A DNA stretch of 64,000 nt from Ruegeria lacuscaerulensis (GCF_013033355.1 NZ_WQDY01000003.1:124001-188000); one strand, 5' to 3'. Shown: positions 1 to 10,050, numbered from the stretch's first letter. The notes: generated by a model from the sequence alone, not told the origin. Translations and numbers: made by a program.

Positions 1-1
1 G

Positions 2-466
2 GGTAATGCGCTGGGCCGCAAGGACCGGGCGCATCTGGAAAAAGGCGCGATTGCCGTAACGGGCATGTCTTTGGTGATGTCGGTGCTGACGGTCATCCTG
101 TTCCTGACCTGCGCCGAGCCGTTGATCTCGTTGTTTATGGAAACAGACGATCCGCAGCGGGGGGAAATCCTGTTGATTGGCACCGGGTTGCTGGCCATGG
201 CGGCCCTGTTCCAACTGGTGGATGGCGCGCAGGTGATTGCGCTGGGCCTGTTGCGTGGTTTGCAGGACGCCAAAGTGCCGATGGTAATGGCAGGGCTTAG
301 CTATTGGGTCGTGGGCATTCCAGCGTCGTATTACTTTGGCTTTGTCCGGGGGATGGACGGAATTGGAGTCTGGCTGGGTCTTGTTCTGGGGCTGGCTTGT
401 GCGGCGGTGCTTCTGATGGCACGGTTCTGGATGCGATCGGTTCGGTCTGTGCCGGTGGCGGCTTAG
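2..466 (+). CDS. MATE family efflux transporter, C-terminal part (cut by window edge)
   Basis: The reading frame is open from the first bases of the window, so the gene begins outside it. About 154 residues remain. The visible start GNALGRKDR is the kind of cytoplasmic loop found in the second half of MATE proteins, and it is followed by four or five hydrophobic segments with the GLLRGLQD loop typical of this family. MATE transporters export cationic drugs or metabolites across the inner membrane using a sodium or proton gradient. The stop overlaps the end of the convergent downstream gene by four bases. Family assignment is fairly safe; the substrate cannot be told. Confidence 0.8.
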   Translation, partial: GNALGRKDRAHLEKGAIAVTGMSLVMSVLTVILFLTCAEPLISLFMETDDPQRGEILLIGTGLLAMAALFQLVDGAQVIALGLLRGLQDAKVPMVMAGLSYWVVGIPASYYFGFVRGMDGIGVWLGLVLGLACAAVLLMARFWMRSVRSVPVAA

Positions 467-864
467 CCCTTGCTGAGTCGATCCGCCTTTTTGCGCACGA
501 GGACGCTGCGCAGGTCATGCATGGCCATCAACAATCTGTCGGTCACATCCTCAAGCTGATCATCGGTCGCCTTTGACTGTGCCCATTGAGTCGTCAGGTT
601 CAGGTAATCCACGGCCCGGTGGATATCATCCATGTCGCGCTGGGCCAGCAAGGCCTTGCGCGCCTCCATCCAGCGCGCGATTTCGGCTTGGTCGGCTTCG
701 GTCAGGGTGCGCTGGCCTTGCGGTTTGACCTCGCCATTTCGGATGTTGATGACGGCGATCTGGTCCATCTCGATCCGTTGCTGGCGGTTTTCCGTGTCGA
801 TCCGGAATACCGCAGCTCCATTCTCGCGGATACGGAAATAGTATTCGGGCAGTTCAGTCGCCAT
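463..864 (-). CDS. Conserved hypothetical protein, 133 aa
   Basis: Soluble, charged protein with no signal peptide and no membrane segment. The N-terminal half looks like a small beta sheet (EYYFRIRENGAAVFRID) and the C-terminal half is predicted helical and rich in Asp, Arg and Lys. It lies just downstream of the aminotransferase gene on the same strand (13-base gap), so the two are probably cotranscribed. I do not recognise a named family. Codon use resembles the neighbours, which supports a real gene. The alternative plus-strand frames through the same stretch are low-complexity and look like shadows. Confidence 0.65.
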   Translation of the reverse strand: MATELPEYYFRIRENGAAVFRIDTENRQQRIEMDQIAVINIRNGEVKPQGQRTLTEADQAEIARWMEARKALLAQRDMDDIHRAVDYLNLTTQWAQSKATDDQLEDVTDRLLMAMHDLRSVLVRKKADRLSKG

Positions 865-877
865 ACGGCCTCCGGGC

Positions 878-2101
<1,224 letters not shown>

Positions 2102-2171
2102 TCAACCTGTCTGTCATAGGGTGCGCCCGAATGACGATCAAGCGATATGCACAGTGGAATTGGAGACGCGA

Positions 2172-2564
2172 ATGAACGACGAAAGCGACTGGTACGGCCC
2201 GGAATCAGCAACTTTTGGCGACCGGCTGGCAGGCGCGCGTGAAGCGGCAGGTATGACGCAATCGCAGCTTGCGCGGCGGCTTGGCGTCAAGAAGGCCACG
2301 ATCGTCGCTTGGGAAAACGACCTGTCTGAGCCGCGCGCCAACCGTTTGTCGATGATGGCTGGAATGATCAACGTCTCGATCATGTGGCTTTTGACTGGAG
2401 AGGGTGACGGTATGGATGCCCCGGTTGAAGTGGTGGAAAACGCGCCTGAGCTTGTTGAAGTCGTGACCGAGTTGCGCGCCATCCGTGGCGAGATGCGGGC
2501 CAGCGCCGAACGGGCCGCAAAGTTGGAGAAACGCGTGCGCCTGATGTTGGAGCGAAATCAATGA
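2172..2564 (+). CDS. XRE-family helix-turn-helix transcriptional regulator
   Basis: A 130-residue protein with an HTH_3 domain near residues 15-70 (RLAGAREAAGMTQSQLARRLGV, then TIVAWENDLSEP), the signature of XRE/Cro regulators. The C-terminus is a helical, Glu/Arg-rich stretch that may form a coiled coil for dimerisation. The frame is open further upstream, but the ATG at 2172 gives a product starting just before the domain, and the upstream part overlaps the divergent aminotransferase gene. It overlaps the next gene, sdhE, by four bases, suggesting translational coupling. Its targets are unknown. Confidence 0.82.
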   Translation: MNDESDWYGPESATFGDRLAGAREAAGMTQSQLARRLGVKKATIVAWENDLSEPRANRLSMMAGMINVSIMWLLTGEGDGMDAPVEVVENAPELVEVVTELRAIRGEMRASAERAAKLEKRVRLMLERNQ

Positions 2565-2818
2565 CCGAGCCGCGTGACGTTCAGATCAAGCGATTGAAAA
2601 TGCGCTCCATGCGCCGGGGGATTAAGGAAATGGACCTGATCCTGCAGGCGTATGCCGAACGCAATTTGGCGGCGATGGACAGTGCGGGGTTGGAAACCTA
2701 TGACGCGCTGCTGCACGAAAATGATCAGGACCTGTATCAATGGGTGACCGGGCAGGTCGCCGCCCCAGAGCGGTTCGGGGATCTGATAACTGATATCGCG
2801 CAAACATTTCAAAAATAA
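2561..2818 (+). CDS. sdhE: SdhE-type succinate dehydrogenase flavinylation factor
   Basis: An 85-residue protein of the SdhE/SDHAF2 (DUF339, old name YgfY/CptB) family. It carries the hallmark RRGIKEMD at residues 18-25, the counterpart of the RGxxE motif needed to assist covalent FAD attachment to SdhA. The later LLHENDQDLYQWVTG segment also fits the five-helix fold. Length is normal. It starts inside the stop codon of the XRE regulator (ATGA overlap), so the two are cotranslated. A compact hairpin follows the stop. Confidence 0.88.
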   Translation: MTEPRDVQIKRLKMRSMRRGIKEMDLILQAYAERNLAAMDSAGLETYDALLHENDQDLYQWVTGQVAAPERFGDLITDIAQTFQK

Positions 2819-2833
2819 AGAAAAAGACGGTTT

Positions 2834-2852
2834 AACCGAATTTTCGGTTTTT
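2834..2852 (+). terminator. Probable intrinsic terminator after sdhE
   Basis: AACCGAA and TTCGGTT form a perfect seven-base inverted repeat with a two-base spacer, running into a short T tract. It sits 16 bases after the sdhE stop and about 45 bases before the LdtR-like gene. The very short spacer means the top of the stem must open. It could instead be an operator palindrome for the downstream regulator. Confidence 0.5.
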
Positions 2853-2896
2853 CGATTCATTCTGCCTGAAACAGCGCGAATGAATCGGAGGATCGG

Positions 2897-3394
2897 ATGA
2901 GTATGGAAATGCAGGTCTCCGCGCACGGGGCCAAGGGCTTCATGACCAGTTATCTTGAGGCGCTGGCCCTTGTCGAACGGCTGCACCGTTTGCTTCTGGA
3001 CGTCATCAAGGACGAGTTCGAACGTGTCGGCGTACTTGAAATCAACGCGGTTCAGGCATTGCTGCTTTTCAACATCGGCGATCATGAAGTCACGGCAGGT
3101 GAGCTGAAAAGCCGGGGATACTACCAGGGCAGTAATGTCAGCTATAACCTGAAAAAGCTGGTTGAGATGGGCTATATGCACCACCAGCGTTGCGAGATTG
3201 ACCGCCGCTCGGTCCGTGTGCGTCTGACGCCGCGTGGACGTGAAATTCGTGACACTGTGTCCGAGCTGTTCGCGCGCCATGCCGATGGTTTGCAGTCACG
3301 TGGCGTCTTGGGGCTTGAGGGTATCGAGGACATCACCACCTCTCTCCGGCGGGTTGAGCGCTATTGGACGGACCAGATCCGCTACATTTACTGA
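2897..3394 (+). CDS. MarR-family winged-helix regulator, LdtR-like
   Basis: A 165-residue winged-helix protein. The DNA-binding part spans about residues 45-115, with VTAGELKSRGYYQGSNVSYNLKKLVEMGY as the recognition region and DRRSVRVRLTPRGREI as the wing. This pattern matches the alphaproteobacterial LdtR group, which in Rhizobiales controls L,D-transpeptidase and osmotic-stress genes. The ATG at 2897 has a GGAGG motif just upstream (about 2888). Internal ATGs at codons 3 and 5 cannot be excluded. No transpeptidase gene is adjacent, so the target here is unknown. Confidence 0.82.
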   Translation: MSMEMQVSAHGAKGFMTSYLEALALVERLHRLLLDVIKDEFERVGVLEINAVQALLLFNIGDHEVTAGELKSRGYYQGSNVSYNLKKLVEMGYMHHQRCEIDRRSVRVRLTPRGREIRDTVSELFARHADGLQSRGVLGLEGIEDITTSLRRVERYWTDQIRYIY

Positions 3395-4117
3395 TCAGGG
3401 TCGAGTGTGTGGCCCGGCGTCGGACAGGACCAAGCCCTCAAGCTCGCGGATTAGCTTGCGGGCCATCGCATCCTCATAAGCTTCGCATCCGACGGCAACC
3501 TCGACAAAGGCGTCGGGGCCTAGAATAACCCAAGCATTGTAGTAAGCGGATAACTCACTAATCTGTACGTCGCGCTTGTCCCCGACATTGGCGTCATCGG
3601 GGCCGATCACTAAGCCGTTGATAGTGATTCCGCCCGCTTGCAGTGCTTGTTTCACCTCGCGGGGGTGAGGGCCAATGTTGTGCTTTCCGTCGCCAGAAAG
3701 GTCCAGCGTTTGCTTCCAGCACTCGGGCTGTTGGGACAGTAATTCAGCCCCAAACAGCATTGCCGATCCAACTGCTGTCCCCTGAGGCGCCGAGCTGCGC
3801 GTTACCGAGTTTAACAGGTTTGAAATGCCAGCTAGTTGTTCGTCGGATCGGATTTCTGTCCAGTCCAGCAGCATGCGCTGATGACTGGCCTCACTCCATT
3901 CGAATACGGCGAGCCGCACCGCAGGGCCAAGGCCCGAAAGAAGCAGTTGCTTGACCTTGGGTTGTTGCAGGGCAGCGGCCAGACCACCGAGTTGCAACCT
4001 GTATTCGGCGCTATCGACCGAGCCAGAGACATCCAGACCCAATGCAAGGGCCTGTCTGCACTCAGACAGGGCGGGTGTTCCCAAAAAGGCTGCGACAGCG
4101 GCAAGGTACCGGATCAT
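3395..4117 (-). CDS. DUF1194 (VWA-like) secreted protein, second of a tandem pair
   Basis: A 240-residue protein with a short signal peptide (MIRYLAAVAAFLGTPALSE). It has a von Willebrand A-like core: LGLDVSGSVDS gives a DxSxS metal-site motif near residue 29, and LDLSGDGKHN supplies the second acidic loop. These features define DUF1194. Its start overlaps the stop of the preceding paralogue by four bases, so the pair is translationally coupled. The function of DUF1194 is not established; extracytoplasmic protein binding through a metal-dependent VWA site is an inference. Confidence 0.8.
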   Translation of the reverse strand: MIRYLAAVAAFLGTPALSECRQALALGLDVSGSVDSAEYRLQLGGLAAALQQPKVKQLLLSGLGPAVRLAVFEWSEASHQRMLLDWTEIRSDEQLAGISNLLNSVTRSSAPQGTAVGSAMLFGAELLSQQPECWKQTLDLSGDGKHNIGPHPREVKQALQAGGITINGLVIGPDDANVGDKRDVQISELSAYYNAWVILGPDAFVEVAVGCEAYEDAMARKLIRELEGLVLSDAGPHTRP

Positions 4118-4821
4118 TTTGGCGCATCACCGGACAAAGCGCCGATTTGCAGGCCCTGCAATTCCCTCTCAAGCTTCCGGCGCATGGCGCGTTCGAAGTC
4201 CTCAAACCCTTGCGCCACTTCAAGAAACGCGCCCGGGCCATGCAGGACATTGTTCTCGAAAAACGGGATAAGGAACAGCTCGCCTTCGAAATCAGCAGCG
4301 TTGATGACCAGCCCGTTTACCACGACGTCCTGAAACGGAAAGTGGCGGTAGGCCGAATCCGGCCCGTACCCGTCATTGTTCGACCCATCACCAGACAGAT
4401 CAATGGTCTGGAAAAGGCAGGGCGGGGCTTGCTGCATCAGTGTCGCGCCAAAAGCCAACGCATATCCCATCGCCGTGGCCGATCCGCTGCCGGAACGAAC
4501 TGATTGCTGGATCGTCTTGGCTGCAGCCAGCAAATCCGCCCGTGTACGGATCATCGACCAGTTCAGAATGACGCGCTGCGTGCTGCGCCCGCTCCATTCA
4601 TAGACCGCAAGCGCAACGGGCATTGGCGATGAGAAAAACGCCTCGGTCACTTCAGGCGCGACAAGAGCCGCGGCCAGGCCCTGCCTTTGCAGTGTGTCTT
4701 CTGTGGCGTCTACCGAGGTCGATATGTCCATCGCCAAGGCTAGCGCCAGTCGGCAGGTCTCGGCCCGCAAGGGGCTGGCCAATACGGCCAAGCCCAAGGT
4801 TGCCAGCCAGCGGATCACCAA
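4114..4821 (-). CDS. DUF1194 (VWA-like) secreted protein, first of a tandem pair
   Basis: A 235-residue paralogue of the next gene. It has a signal peptide (MVIRWLATLGLAVLASPLRAE), the metal-site motif LAMDISTSVDAT near residue 30 and the later TIDLSGDGSNNDG loop. The shared YEWS, NGLVI and GPGAFLEVA/GPDAFVEVA segments show that the two arose by duplication. It overlaps the end of gloA by seven bases and the following paralogue by four, giving a three-gene coupled unit. Role unknown. Confidence 0.8.
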   Translation of the reverse strand: MVIRWLATLGLAVLASPLRAETCRLALALAMDISTSVDATEDTLQRQGLAAALVAPEVTEAFFSSPMPVALAVYEWSGRSTQRVILNWSMIRTRADLLAAAKTIQQSVRSGSGSATAMGYALAFGATLMQQAPPCLFQTIDLSGDGSNNDGYGPDSAYRHFPFQDVVVNGLVINAADFEGELFLIPFFENNVLHGPGAFLEVAQGFEDFERAMRRKLERELQGLQIGALSGDAPK

Positions 4822-5243
4822 TGACCGGTACTCTCCATGCTGGCCCAGGGTTCGGCGGGGTCCAGCGCGTCGCCATTTTGCAGCAGCTCGACCGAAATGT
4901 TGTCTGGCGAGCGCACAAACGCCATGCGCCCGTCACGCGGTGGCCGGTTGATCACGACGCCATTATCTTGAAGCAGTTGGCACATTTCGTAGATATTATC
5001 GACCCCGTAGGCCAAATGACCGAAATGGCGGCTATCGCCAGGTAATCCGTCGTCGCCATCCCAGTTATATGTCAGCTCGATCGGACGATCTTCTTGCCCC
5101 GGAGGCGCCATGAAGATCAGCGAAAACCGTCCCTGTTCACTGTCATACCGGCGGGTTTCTTGCAGCCCCAGCAGTTCGTAAAACGCCATGGATTTCTCAA
5201 GATCTTTCACACGGACCATGGTGTGGAGGTATGTCAGCCCCAT
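4815..5243 (-). CDS. gloA: Glyoxalase I (lactoylglutathione lyase)
   Basis: A 142-residue vicinal-oxygen-chelate protein that isomerises the methylglyoxal-glutathione hemithioacetal to S-lactoylglutathione in the cytoplasm. Expected metal ligands are all visible: His7 (YLHTMVRV), Glu56 (IELTYNW), His76 (FGHLAYGV) and Glu119 (SVELLQNG). The RPIELTYNWD and FGHLAYGVDNIYE segments are highly characteristic of GloA. It is the first gene of a coupled unit with two DUF1194 genes and is divergent from thyX. Confidence 0.92.
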   Translation of the reverse strand: MGLTYLHTMVRVKDLEKSMAFYELLGLQETRRYDSEQGRFSLIFMAPPGQEDRPIELTYNWDGDDGLPGDSRHFGHLAYGVDNIYEMCQLLQDNGVVINRPPRDGRMAFVRSPDNISVELLQNGDALDPAEPWASMESTGHW

Positions 5244-5420
5244 TGCGGTTTCCTTTTTTGTTCAGGTGATGCCATGCACCTTAGCGCGCTAACGTAGTCT
5301 GTCGAGGGGCGCAGCGGACACAATTTAGAGTTTGCGCAAGTTAGCGCACATATCGCGGTTCCTGTCGTGGTTTTGCCGATATATAGTGGTCTGCGACTCA
5401 TTCGCTGGAAAGGAAATTTC

Positions 5421-6332
5421 ATGCCGCTGTCCTCTGACCAACTGACCGAGATCGAAGCGCAACGGGCGCAATCGTATCAAACGCGTCGTGTTGTTGCCCC
5501 GGGGATGGAGGATCACCTGTACACCGCGCATCAGGTTCTGGACCACGGTTTTGTGCGTGTGATCGACTATATGGGCGACGACGCGGCGATTTGTCAGGCT
5601 GCCCGTGTGTCCTATGGCAAGGGTACCAAATCCGTACAGAATGATGAGGGCCTGATCCGTTACCTGATGCGTCACTGGCACTCGACCCCTTTTGAAATGT
5701 GCGAGATCAAGCTGCATGTGAAACTGCCCGTCTTTGTGGCGCGGCAATGGATCCGGCATCGGACGGCGAATGTGAACGAATACTCGGCACGCTATTCTAT
5801 CCTGGACCGCGAGTTCTATATCCCCGCGCCCGACCATGTGGCGGCGCAGTCCGAGGTGAACAACCAGGGCCGGGGCGACGCGCTGCAGGGGGAAGAAGCC
5901 GCGCGCGTTCTTGAGATGCTCAAGGCAGACAGTGCCCGGTGCTATGACAATTACGAGGCGATGATCAGTCAGGATGGTCAGCAGGGTCTGGCACGTGAAC
6001 TGGCGCGGATGAACCTTCCGGCGAATATCTACACTCAATGGTACTGGAAGGTGGACCTGCACAATCTGTTCCACTTCCTGCGGCTGCGAGCGGACCCCCA
6101 CGCGCAATATGAAATCCGGGTATATGCGGACACGATGTGCAAAATCGTCGCCGACTGGGTTCCTTTCGCTTACAAGGCGTTTGAAGATTACCGTCTGGGC
6201 GCGGTGAATCTGTCGGCGCAGATGGTCGACAGCCTGCGGCGGATGCTGGCCGGAGAGGCCGTGACGCAAGAAACTTCGGGCATGACCGCCCGCGAATGGC
6301 GCGAGTTCGAAGCGGTCATTCGCGAAAATTAA
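5421..6332 (+). CDS. thyX: FAD-dependent thymidylate synthase ThyX
   Basis: A 303-residue flavin-dependent thymidylate synthase that makes dTMP from dUMP using methylenetetrahydrofolate and NADPH. The ThyX signature RHR-x7-S is present as [11 protein letters not shown] at residues 112-122. The later [15 protein letters not shown] segment fits the conserved C-terminal dUMP/FAD site. The frame is open from 5367, but the ATG at 5421 is preceded by GGAAAGGA at good spacing and gives the normal N-terminus. It is divergent from gloA. Confidence 0.94.
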   Translation: MPLSSDQLTEIEAQRAQSYQTRRVVAPGMEDHLYTAHQVLDHGFVRVIDYMGDDAAICQAARVSYGKGTKSVQNDEGLIRYLMRHWHSTPFEMCEIKLHVKLPVFVARQWIRHRTANVNEYSARYSILDREFYIPAPDHVAAQSEVNNQGRGDALQGEEAARVLEMLKADSARCYDNYEAMISQDGQQGLARELARMNLPANIYTQWYWKVDLHNLFHFLRLRADPHAQYEIRVYADTMCKIVADWVPFAYKAFEDYRLGAVNLSAQMVDSLRRMLAGEAVTQETSGMTAREWREFEAVIREN

Positions 6333-6383
6333 ACGCATATCGTTTGTCTATACGTTTTGTCGTGAAGCTGTTACATTGGCTTC

Positions 6384-6692
6384 ATGACATGTCTTTCTTA
6401 CATCCGATTTGCATGCCTCTTTTGCTTGCTTGGCGGCCCGGTTTTCGCCAAGTCTCCGATTGCCGAGGTATTGTGTGAACCGACATCCCGAATGCACGAA
6501 AAGCTTGAACGTCAGTTCGGCTCGCAGCGCGCGGCCACCGGGGTGCGCAGTCCCGAACAAATCATGGAAGTCTGGACTAGCGAGAAAGGTGATTGGACGA
6601 TGGTTGTCACTTATTCGACCGGCACGTCCTGCATCGTTGCGATGGGTCAAGACTGGTTCACGCACGCCGACGCAGATCCGGCGCGCGGTTAA
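6384..6692 (+). CDS. Small exported hypothetical protein, 102 aa
   Basis: The N-terminus is a clear signal peptide (about residues 1-22, ending PVFAKS), so the mature protein of about 80 residues should be periplasmic. The mature part has two cysteines (LCEPTS and TSCIVAM) that may form a disulfide and contains the segment MEVWTSEKGDWTMVV. Similar short proteins are common in Rhodobacteraceae, but I know no function. It lies 52 bases after thyX and ends before a strong hairpin. Confidence 0.65.
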   Translation: MTCLSYIRFACLFCLLGGPVFAKSPIAEVLCEPTSRMHEKLERQFGSQRAATGVRSPEQIMEVWTSEKGDWTMVVTYSTGTSCIVAMGQDWFTHADADPARG

Positions 6693-6714
6693 CATTGGTC
6701 GAACCATAATTGGT

Positions 6715-6737
6715 CAACGGCCGGAAATTGGCCGTTG
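6715..6737. terminator. Hairpin between convergent genes
   Basis: CAACGGCC and GGCCGTTG form a perfect eight-base stem with a seven-base loop. It lies between the exported hypothetical (plus strand) and the cold-shock gene (minus strand), and could serve both. There is no T tract on either side, so efficient intrinsic termination is uncertain. Confidence 0.4.
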
Positions 6738-6768
6738 CCCTGCTTTGTCTTCCCGTCGGGAGGGGGCC

Positions 6769-6975
6769 TTACAACGGTTTCAAATCGGCGGCCATCTGGC
6801 GACCGTCGCGTCCGTCCTGCAATTCGTATGAGACTTTCTGATTGTCTGCGAGCCCGGTCAGACCTGACCGTTCAACAGCCGAGATATGTACAAATACGTC
6901 CTTGCCACCTTCATCGGGGGCAATAAACCCATAGCCTTTAGTGGTATTAAACCATTTCACGGTGCCAGTTGGCAT
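6769..6975 (-). CDS. Cold-shock domain protein (CspA family)
   Basis: A 68-residue single cold-shock domain. Both RNA-binding motifs are intact: RNP1 as KGYGFIAP (res. 13-20) and RNP2 as VFVHI (27-31). Such proteins bind single-stranded RNA or DNA and act as RNA chaperones. The ATG at 6975 has a GGAGACACGGGAA leader that provides the ribosome site. The 215 bases up to the next gene contain no other gene and may hold a long 5' leader, as is usual for csp genes. Confidence 0.92.
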   Translation of the reverse strand: MPTGTVKWFNTTKGYGFIAPDEGGKDVFVHISAVERSGLTGLADNQKVSYELQDGRDGRQMAADLKPL

Positions 6976-7190
6976 TTCCCGTGTCTCCTTCTACTTACAC
7001 GTTGTCCCACAAATTGGTGGGGGAAGTGATTGACGCCACCGCCTTTCATCACCGCCGCGCCCACACGCTTCGGCCCGAATTGCGCATTTCGTCTTTTTCA
7101 ACATTGCACGGTGAAGTAAAAAATCAAGAATTACCGGAACACCTTGGCGAATTTGCCTAAAATTCACACAAGCACAGGAAGCCCCCTAAA

Positions 7191-7508
7191 ATGCGCCTAT
7201 ATGGACTAAAGAACTGTGATACCTGCCGTAAGGCACTGAAATCATTGGGAGGTGTTGATTTTGTCGACGTGCGAGCGGATGGGGTGCCCGAAATAGTGCT
7301 GTCACAGGCATTTACACAATTCGGCGAGGCTTTGCTCAACACCCGGTCCACGACATGGCGGGGCCTAAGCGAAGACGAGCGCGCGCGGGCACCGTTGGAG
7401 CTGTTGCACGATCATCCGACCTTGATGAAACGTCCTTTGATCGAGCGTGACGGGCAGTTTTTTCTTGGTTGGACGGCGGCGACGAAGGCTGCTCTTGGCG
7501 TCGACTGA
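7191..7508 (+). CDS. ArsC/Spx-family protein (YffB-like)
   Basis: A 105-residue thioredoxin-fold protein. The N-terminal MRLYGLKNCDTCRKAL carries Cys9 and Cys12 in the CxxC position of the ArsC/Spx superfamily, and the end has the family RPLIERDGQFFLGW segment. The size and the absence of a longer arsenate-reductase C-terminus point to the YffB/Spx-like branch rather than a true arsenate reductase. The biochemical role of this branch is uncertain. The downstream membrane protein gene begins 41 bases later. Confidence 0.78.
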   Translation: MRLYGLKNCDTCRKALKSLGGVDFVDVRADGVPEIVLSQAFTQFGEALLNTRSTTWRGLSEDERARAPLELLHDHPTLMKRPLIERDGQFFLGWTAATKAALGVD

Positions 7509-7549
7509 GCGGATGCTTATCTGCAAAGGCGCAAGCAAGAGGGCGAAAG

Positions 7550-7918
7550 ATGCGTAACGCAGCGATGATTTTGGGTGTGATTGCCGGGCTAATCGGCATG
7601 TTGGTCGGTTTTGTCGGCTATGGATATGTCGAACTGATCGACCGGTTCGGAGAGATCGACGGCCTTGCCGAGCAGGTCGACAACGCGCAGCTTATCCAGG
7701 CTATGTCGATCCTGGCACCTTTGCTGGCGATTGCCGGAGGGGCTATGGCCAAGGCGAGGGCATTGATTGGCGGGGCATTGTTGCTAATTTCAGCCGGCGG
7801 CATGTATTACGCGTTTGGGTTCAATGCCTTTACCATGTTCCCGGTTGCATTTGCCGGGGTGGCAGGGGCCCTTGGGCTGGCCGCAGGTAAACCGGACGAG
7901 CCCAAGGCGCATTTCTAA
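7550..7918 (+). CDS. Small integral membrane protein, 122 aa
   Basis: The protein is mainly hydrophobic: segments near residues 4-27, 48-66, 70-90 and 92-112 suggest four membrane helices rich in Gly and Ala, with a charged loop DRFGEIDGLAEQVDN between the first two. I do not recognise the family. The start at ATG 7550 is preferred over the longer frame from 7469 because the extra residues are not hydrophobic and overlap the previous gene. It ends two bases before the convergent DoxX gene. Confidence 0.6.
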   Translation: MRNAAMILGVIAGLIGMLVGFVGYGYVELIDRFGEIDGLAEQVDNAQLIQAMSILAPLLAIAGGAMAKARALIGGALLLISAGGMYYAFGFNAFTMFPVAFAGVAGALGLAAGKPDEPKAHF

Positions 7919-7919
7919 A

Positions 7920-8438
7920 TCACTTTAGACGCAAGATGCGGTCTATTGAAATGGGGCCTGCACCGTTGATCACGATGACCAGGAACAGGAAAGTCCACAT
8001 GACGCGTTGGTCCATCAAGGTGATGGCATTGTCGAACAGCCCACCCAGTTTCACACCGTGACCGGCGACATCAACGATGGTTTGAACCCATACGAAGCCG
8101 ATCATGGCCAGGGCTGCGACGCGGGTGAGTAGACCGACCAGCAGCAATGCCGGCAGAACAAACTCGGCCACGGTGCCTAAAAAGATCACGATACGCTGGA
8201 AGAAGGTCATCTGGGTGACGTCATACAAAACGGCTTCAGCCGCTTTGGGGAAGATCTGGCCAAAGGCACCGGCTGACGCCGAGAAGATCGACCCGTCAAT
8301 CTTCAGAGTGGCCGAATTCCAGTAGTAAACAAGCAATACAGCAACAAAAACAAGCCGTGCCAGGGTCGGTGTCAGCCAGTTGGCCGAGCTGTCCAGCCGT
8401 CCCAGGACATTGTTGTGAAGAGAGATCAGGGCAGTCAT
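7920..8438 (-). CDS. DoxX-family membrane protein, last gene of the bufferin-type operon
   Basis: A 172-residue protein with about four membrane helices of the DoxX type (LARLVFVAVLLVYYWNS, VAEFVLPALLLVGLLTRVAALAMIGFVWVQTIV, VMWTFLFLVIVING). DoxX proteins often close operons that encode DUF692/DUF2063 pairs and are thought to act in the inner membrane, perhaps in redox steps or peptide handling. Its ATG overlaps the stop of the DUF2063 gene by four bases, so it is translationally coupled. It might be called bufD by analogy; its biochemical role is unproven. Confidence 0.82.
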   Translation of the reverse strand: MTALISLHNNVLGRLDSSANWLTPTLARLVFVAVLLVYYWNSATLKIDGSIFSASAGAFGQIFPKAAEAVLYDVTQMTFFQRIVIFLGTVAEFVLPALLLVGLLTRVAALAMIGFVWVQTIVDVAGHGVKLGGLFDNAITLMDQRVMWTFLFLVIVINGAGPISIDRILRLK

Positions 8439-9196
8439 TGTGCCAGCCTTTCGATAGTCACAGAAGTAATGACGCCACCTTGAAGCAGAGGCGCCAGAGT
8501 GGCCCCAAGGTCAAACTCGGGGGTGGTAGCGGATACGCTTTCGAATGCTTGACCGATCGTATGACCAGTCTGCATCTTAGATATCCAATCTGCGCCGCCT
8601 GCAGGCAGCAGATGCGGCGCGGGATCAAATTCGGGGCGGGTAACCAGCACGTCTTCAGCACCGGGCTGGGGTTTGGGGGCGTCGTCTATGGTGTTGAACC
8701 GCCACAAAGAGAATATTGGCCACTCAGAGCGGACCACCTGCATTGATGGTGCGAATTCCAGCTTGGCCCGCATGACCTGTTCTGGGTCCACAGCCAGTGC
8801 ATCACCCGGTGCAGGCGTGCTGTCCGCCGCGTGGTAGGAGCGACGCAGGGCCAGTTCCAACCGGGCAACGTCGGGCAAATATCCCAGGTGCGAAAGCTGC
8901 TCCATTCCCGCTAGAAATTCAGGGAACGCTTCGCCGTAGAACATCATCATCGGCGTCGTCGGGGGATGCTGGCGTAGGAAAATTCCCGACAGACCATCCA
9001 TGTTCTGAGCGCCTAACAGCTTCGCGATTACCGGGAAGGCCTGATGCATTGCTTCGGTCAGGGACACCGCAACATTGTTGCGATAAACGCTGAACCGTCG
9101 GCCTGCCGGTTGGGCGCTTGCATCCACCAACCCCTCTGGAACCGCCTCAGACGGGTTCAAAAGGGCAGTGTGAAAGGTGGATTGAGACACGCTCAT
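8435..9196 (-). CDS. bufC: DUF2063 protein, MNIO partner (BufC/HvfC-like)
   Basis: A 253-residue protein. The N-terminal domain (about residues 1-95; [30 protein letters not shown]) is the DUF2063 'putative DNA-binding' domain. In MNIO systems this type of protein instead acts as the partner that recruits the precursor peptide to the DUF692 enzyme. The C-terminal half is a less conserved helical/beta region. It overlaps bufB upstream and the DoxX gene downstream by four bases each, forming a coupled chain. DNA binding is possible but less likely given this context. Confidence 0.85.
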   Translation of the reverse strand: MSVSQSTFHTALLNPSEAVPEGLVDASAQPAGRRFSVYRNNVAVSLTEAMHQAFPVIAKLLGAQNMDGLSGIFLRQHPPTTPMMMFYGEAFPEFLAGMEQLSHLGYLPDVARLELALRRSYHAADSTPAPGDALAVDPEQVMRAKLEFAPSMQVVRSEWPIFSLWRFNTIDDAPKPQPGAEDVLVTRPEFDPAPHLLPAGGADWISKMQTGHTIGQAFESVSATTPEFDLGATLAPLLQGGVITSVTIERLAQ

Positions 9197-10050
9197 GCCG
9201 GGATGCGGTCCAATGCCGCTTGTGCCCGGTCAGCCTCGGCTCGAAGAACAGGCCAGTCGGGAACATCTGTATCCCATTCGATCAGGACCGGTTTCGGGCC
9301 CGATCTTTCCAGCACGTAGTCCAGCAAGGCCCAGACGGGGTCCACGACCTCGCGCCCGTGGCTGTCGATCAGCAGGGGGCGACCGTGGTCGTCCTCGTCT
9401 TCGTCGTGGCCGCCTAGATGAATTTCGCCAACTTTTTCCAGTGGATAGGCGTCAACATAGCTCTGTGGTGAAAAGTCCAGATTGGTGGCCGAGACGAAAA
9501 CGTTGTTCACGTCTAGCAAAAGGCCGCAGCCAGTGCGGCGCGAGATTTCGCGCAGGAAGTCAGGCTCGGACCACGTACTTTCCTCAAACGCCAGATAACT
9601 GGAAGGGTTTTCCAGTAGCATCTGCCGCCCGACAACCTCTTGCACCTGATCGATGTGCTCGCAAATCCGGGCAAGTGTTGCGTCAGTATAGGGCAGAGGC
9701 AACAGGTCGTTCAGGAAGTGGCTGTCATGGGTTGACCACGCCAGATGCTCGGAGAAACTGGCTGGGTTCAGCCAGCCGACCAGATGTTTCAGACGGGCCA
9801 GATGATCGGGGTCCAATGGGCCTTCGCCGCCAATGGACAGGCCGACACCGTGCACAGAAACAGGAAACTGTTCCGACAGGTGGCGCAGCTGCGCCAGCGG
9901 GCGTCCGCCATCGCCCATGTAATTCTCGGCATGGATTTCCAGCCATGCCACCGGATGCGCGTGATCCAGAATCTGTTGAAAATGCTGGGGTTTGTATCCG
10001 ACACCCGGCGCTGCGGGCAGTCTGTTTGATCGAATAGCGTGGTCCAGCAT
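9193..10050 (-). CDS. bufB: DUF692 multinuclear non-haem iron oxidase (BufB/HvfB-like MNIO)
   Basis: A 285-residue TIM-barrel protein of DUF692, the family of MbnB and TglH. Likely iron ligands appear in order: [57 protein letters not shown] and IEWD. MNIOs use two or three iron ions and oxygen to rebuild cysteine residues in a precursor peptide. In bufferin systems they form thiooxazole groups that bind copper. The next gene upstream encodes a matching four-cysteine peptide, which supports this role. A 72-base gap with a hairpin separates the two genes. Confidence 0.9.
   Translation of the reverse strand: MLDHAIRSNRLPAAPGVGYKPQHFQQILDHAHPVAWLEIHAENYMGDGGRPLAQLRHLSEQFPVSVHGVGLSIGGEGPLDPDHLARLKHLVGWLNPASFSEHLAWSTHDSHFLNDLLPLPYTDATLARICEHIDQVQEVVGRQMLLENPSSYLAFEESTWSEPDFLREISRRTGCGLLLDVNNVFVSATNLDFSPQSYVDAYPLEKVGEIHLGGHDEDEDDHGRPLLIDSHGREVVDPVWALLDYVLERSGPKPVLIEWDTDVPDWPVLRAEADRAQAALDRIPA

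Noticed and set aside
5325-6338. Minus-strand frame of 337 codons
   Set aside because: Antisense to thyX, which has full family motifs; no ribosome site or domain.
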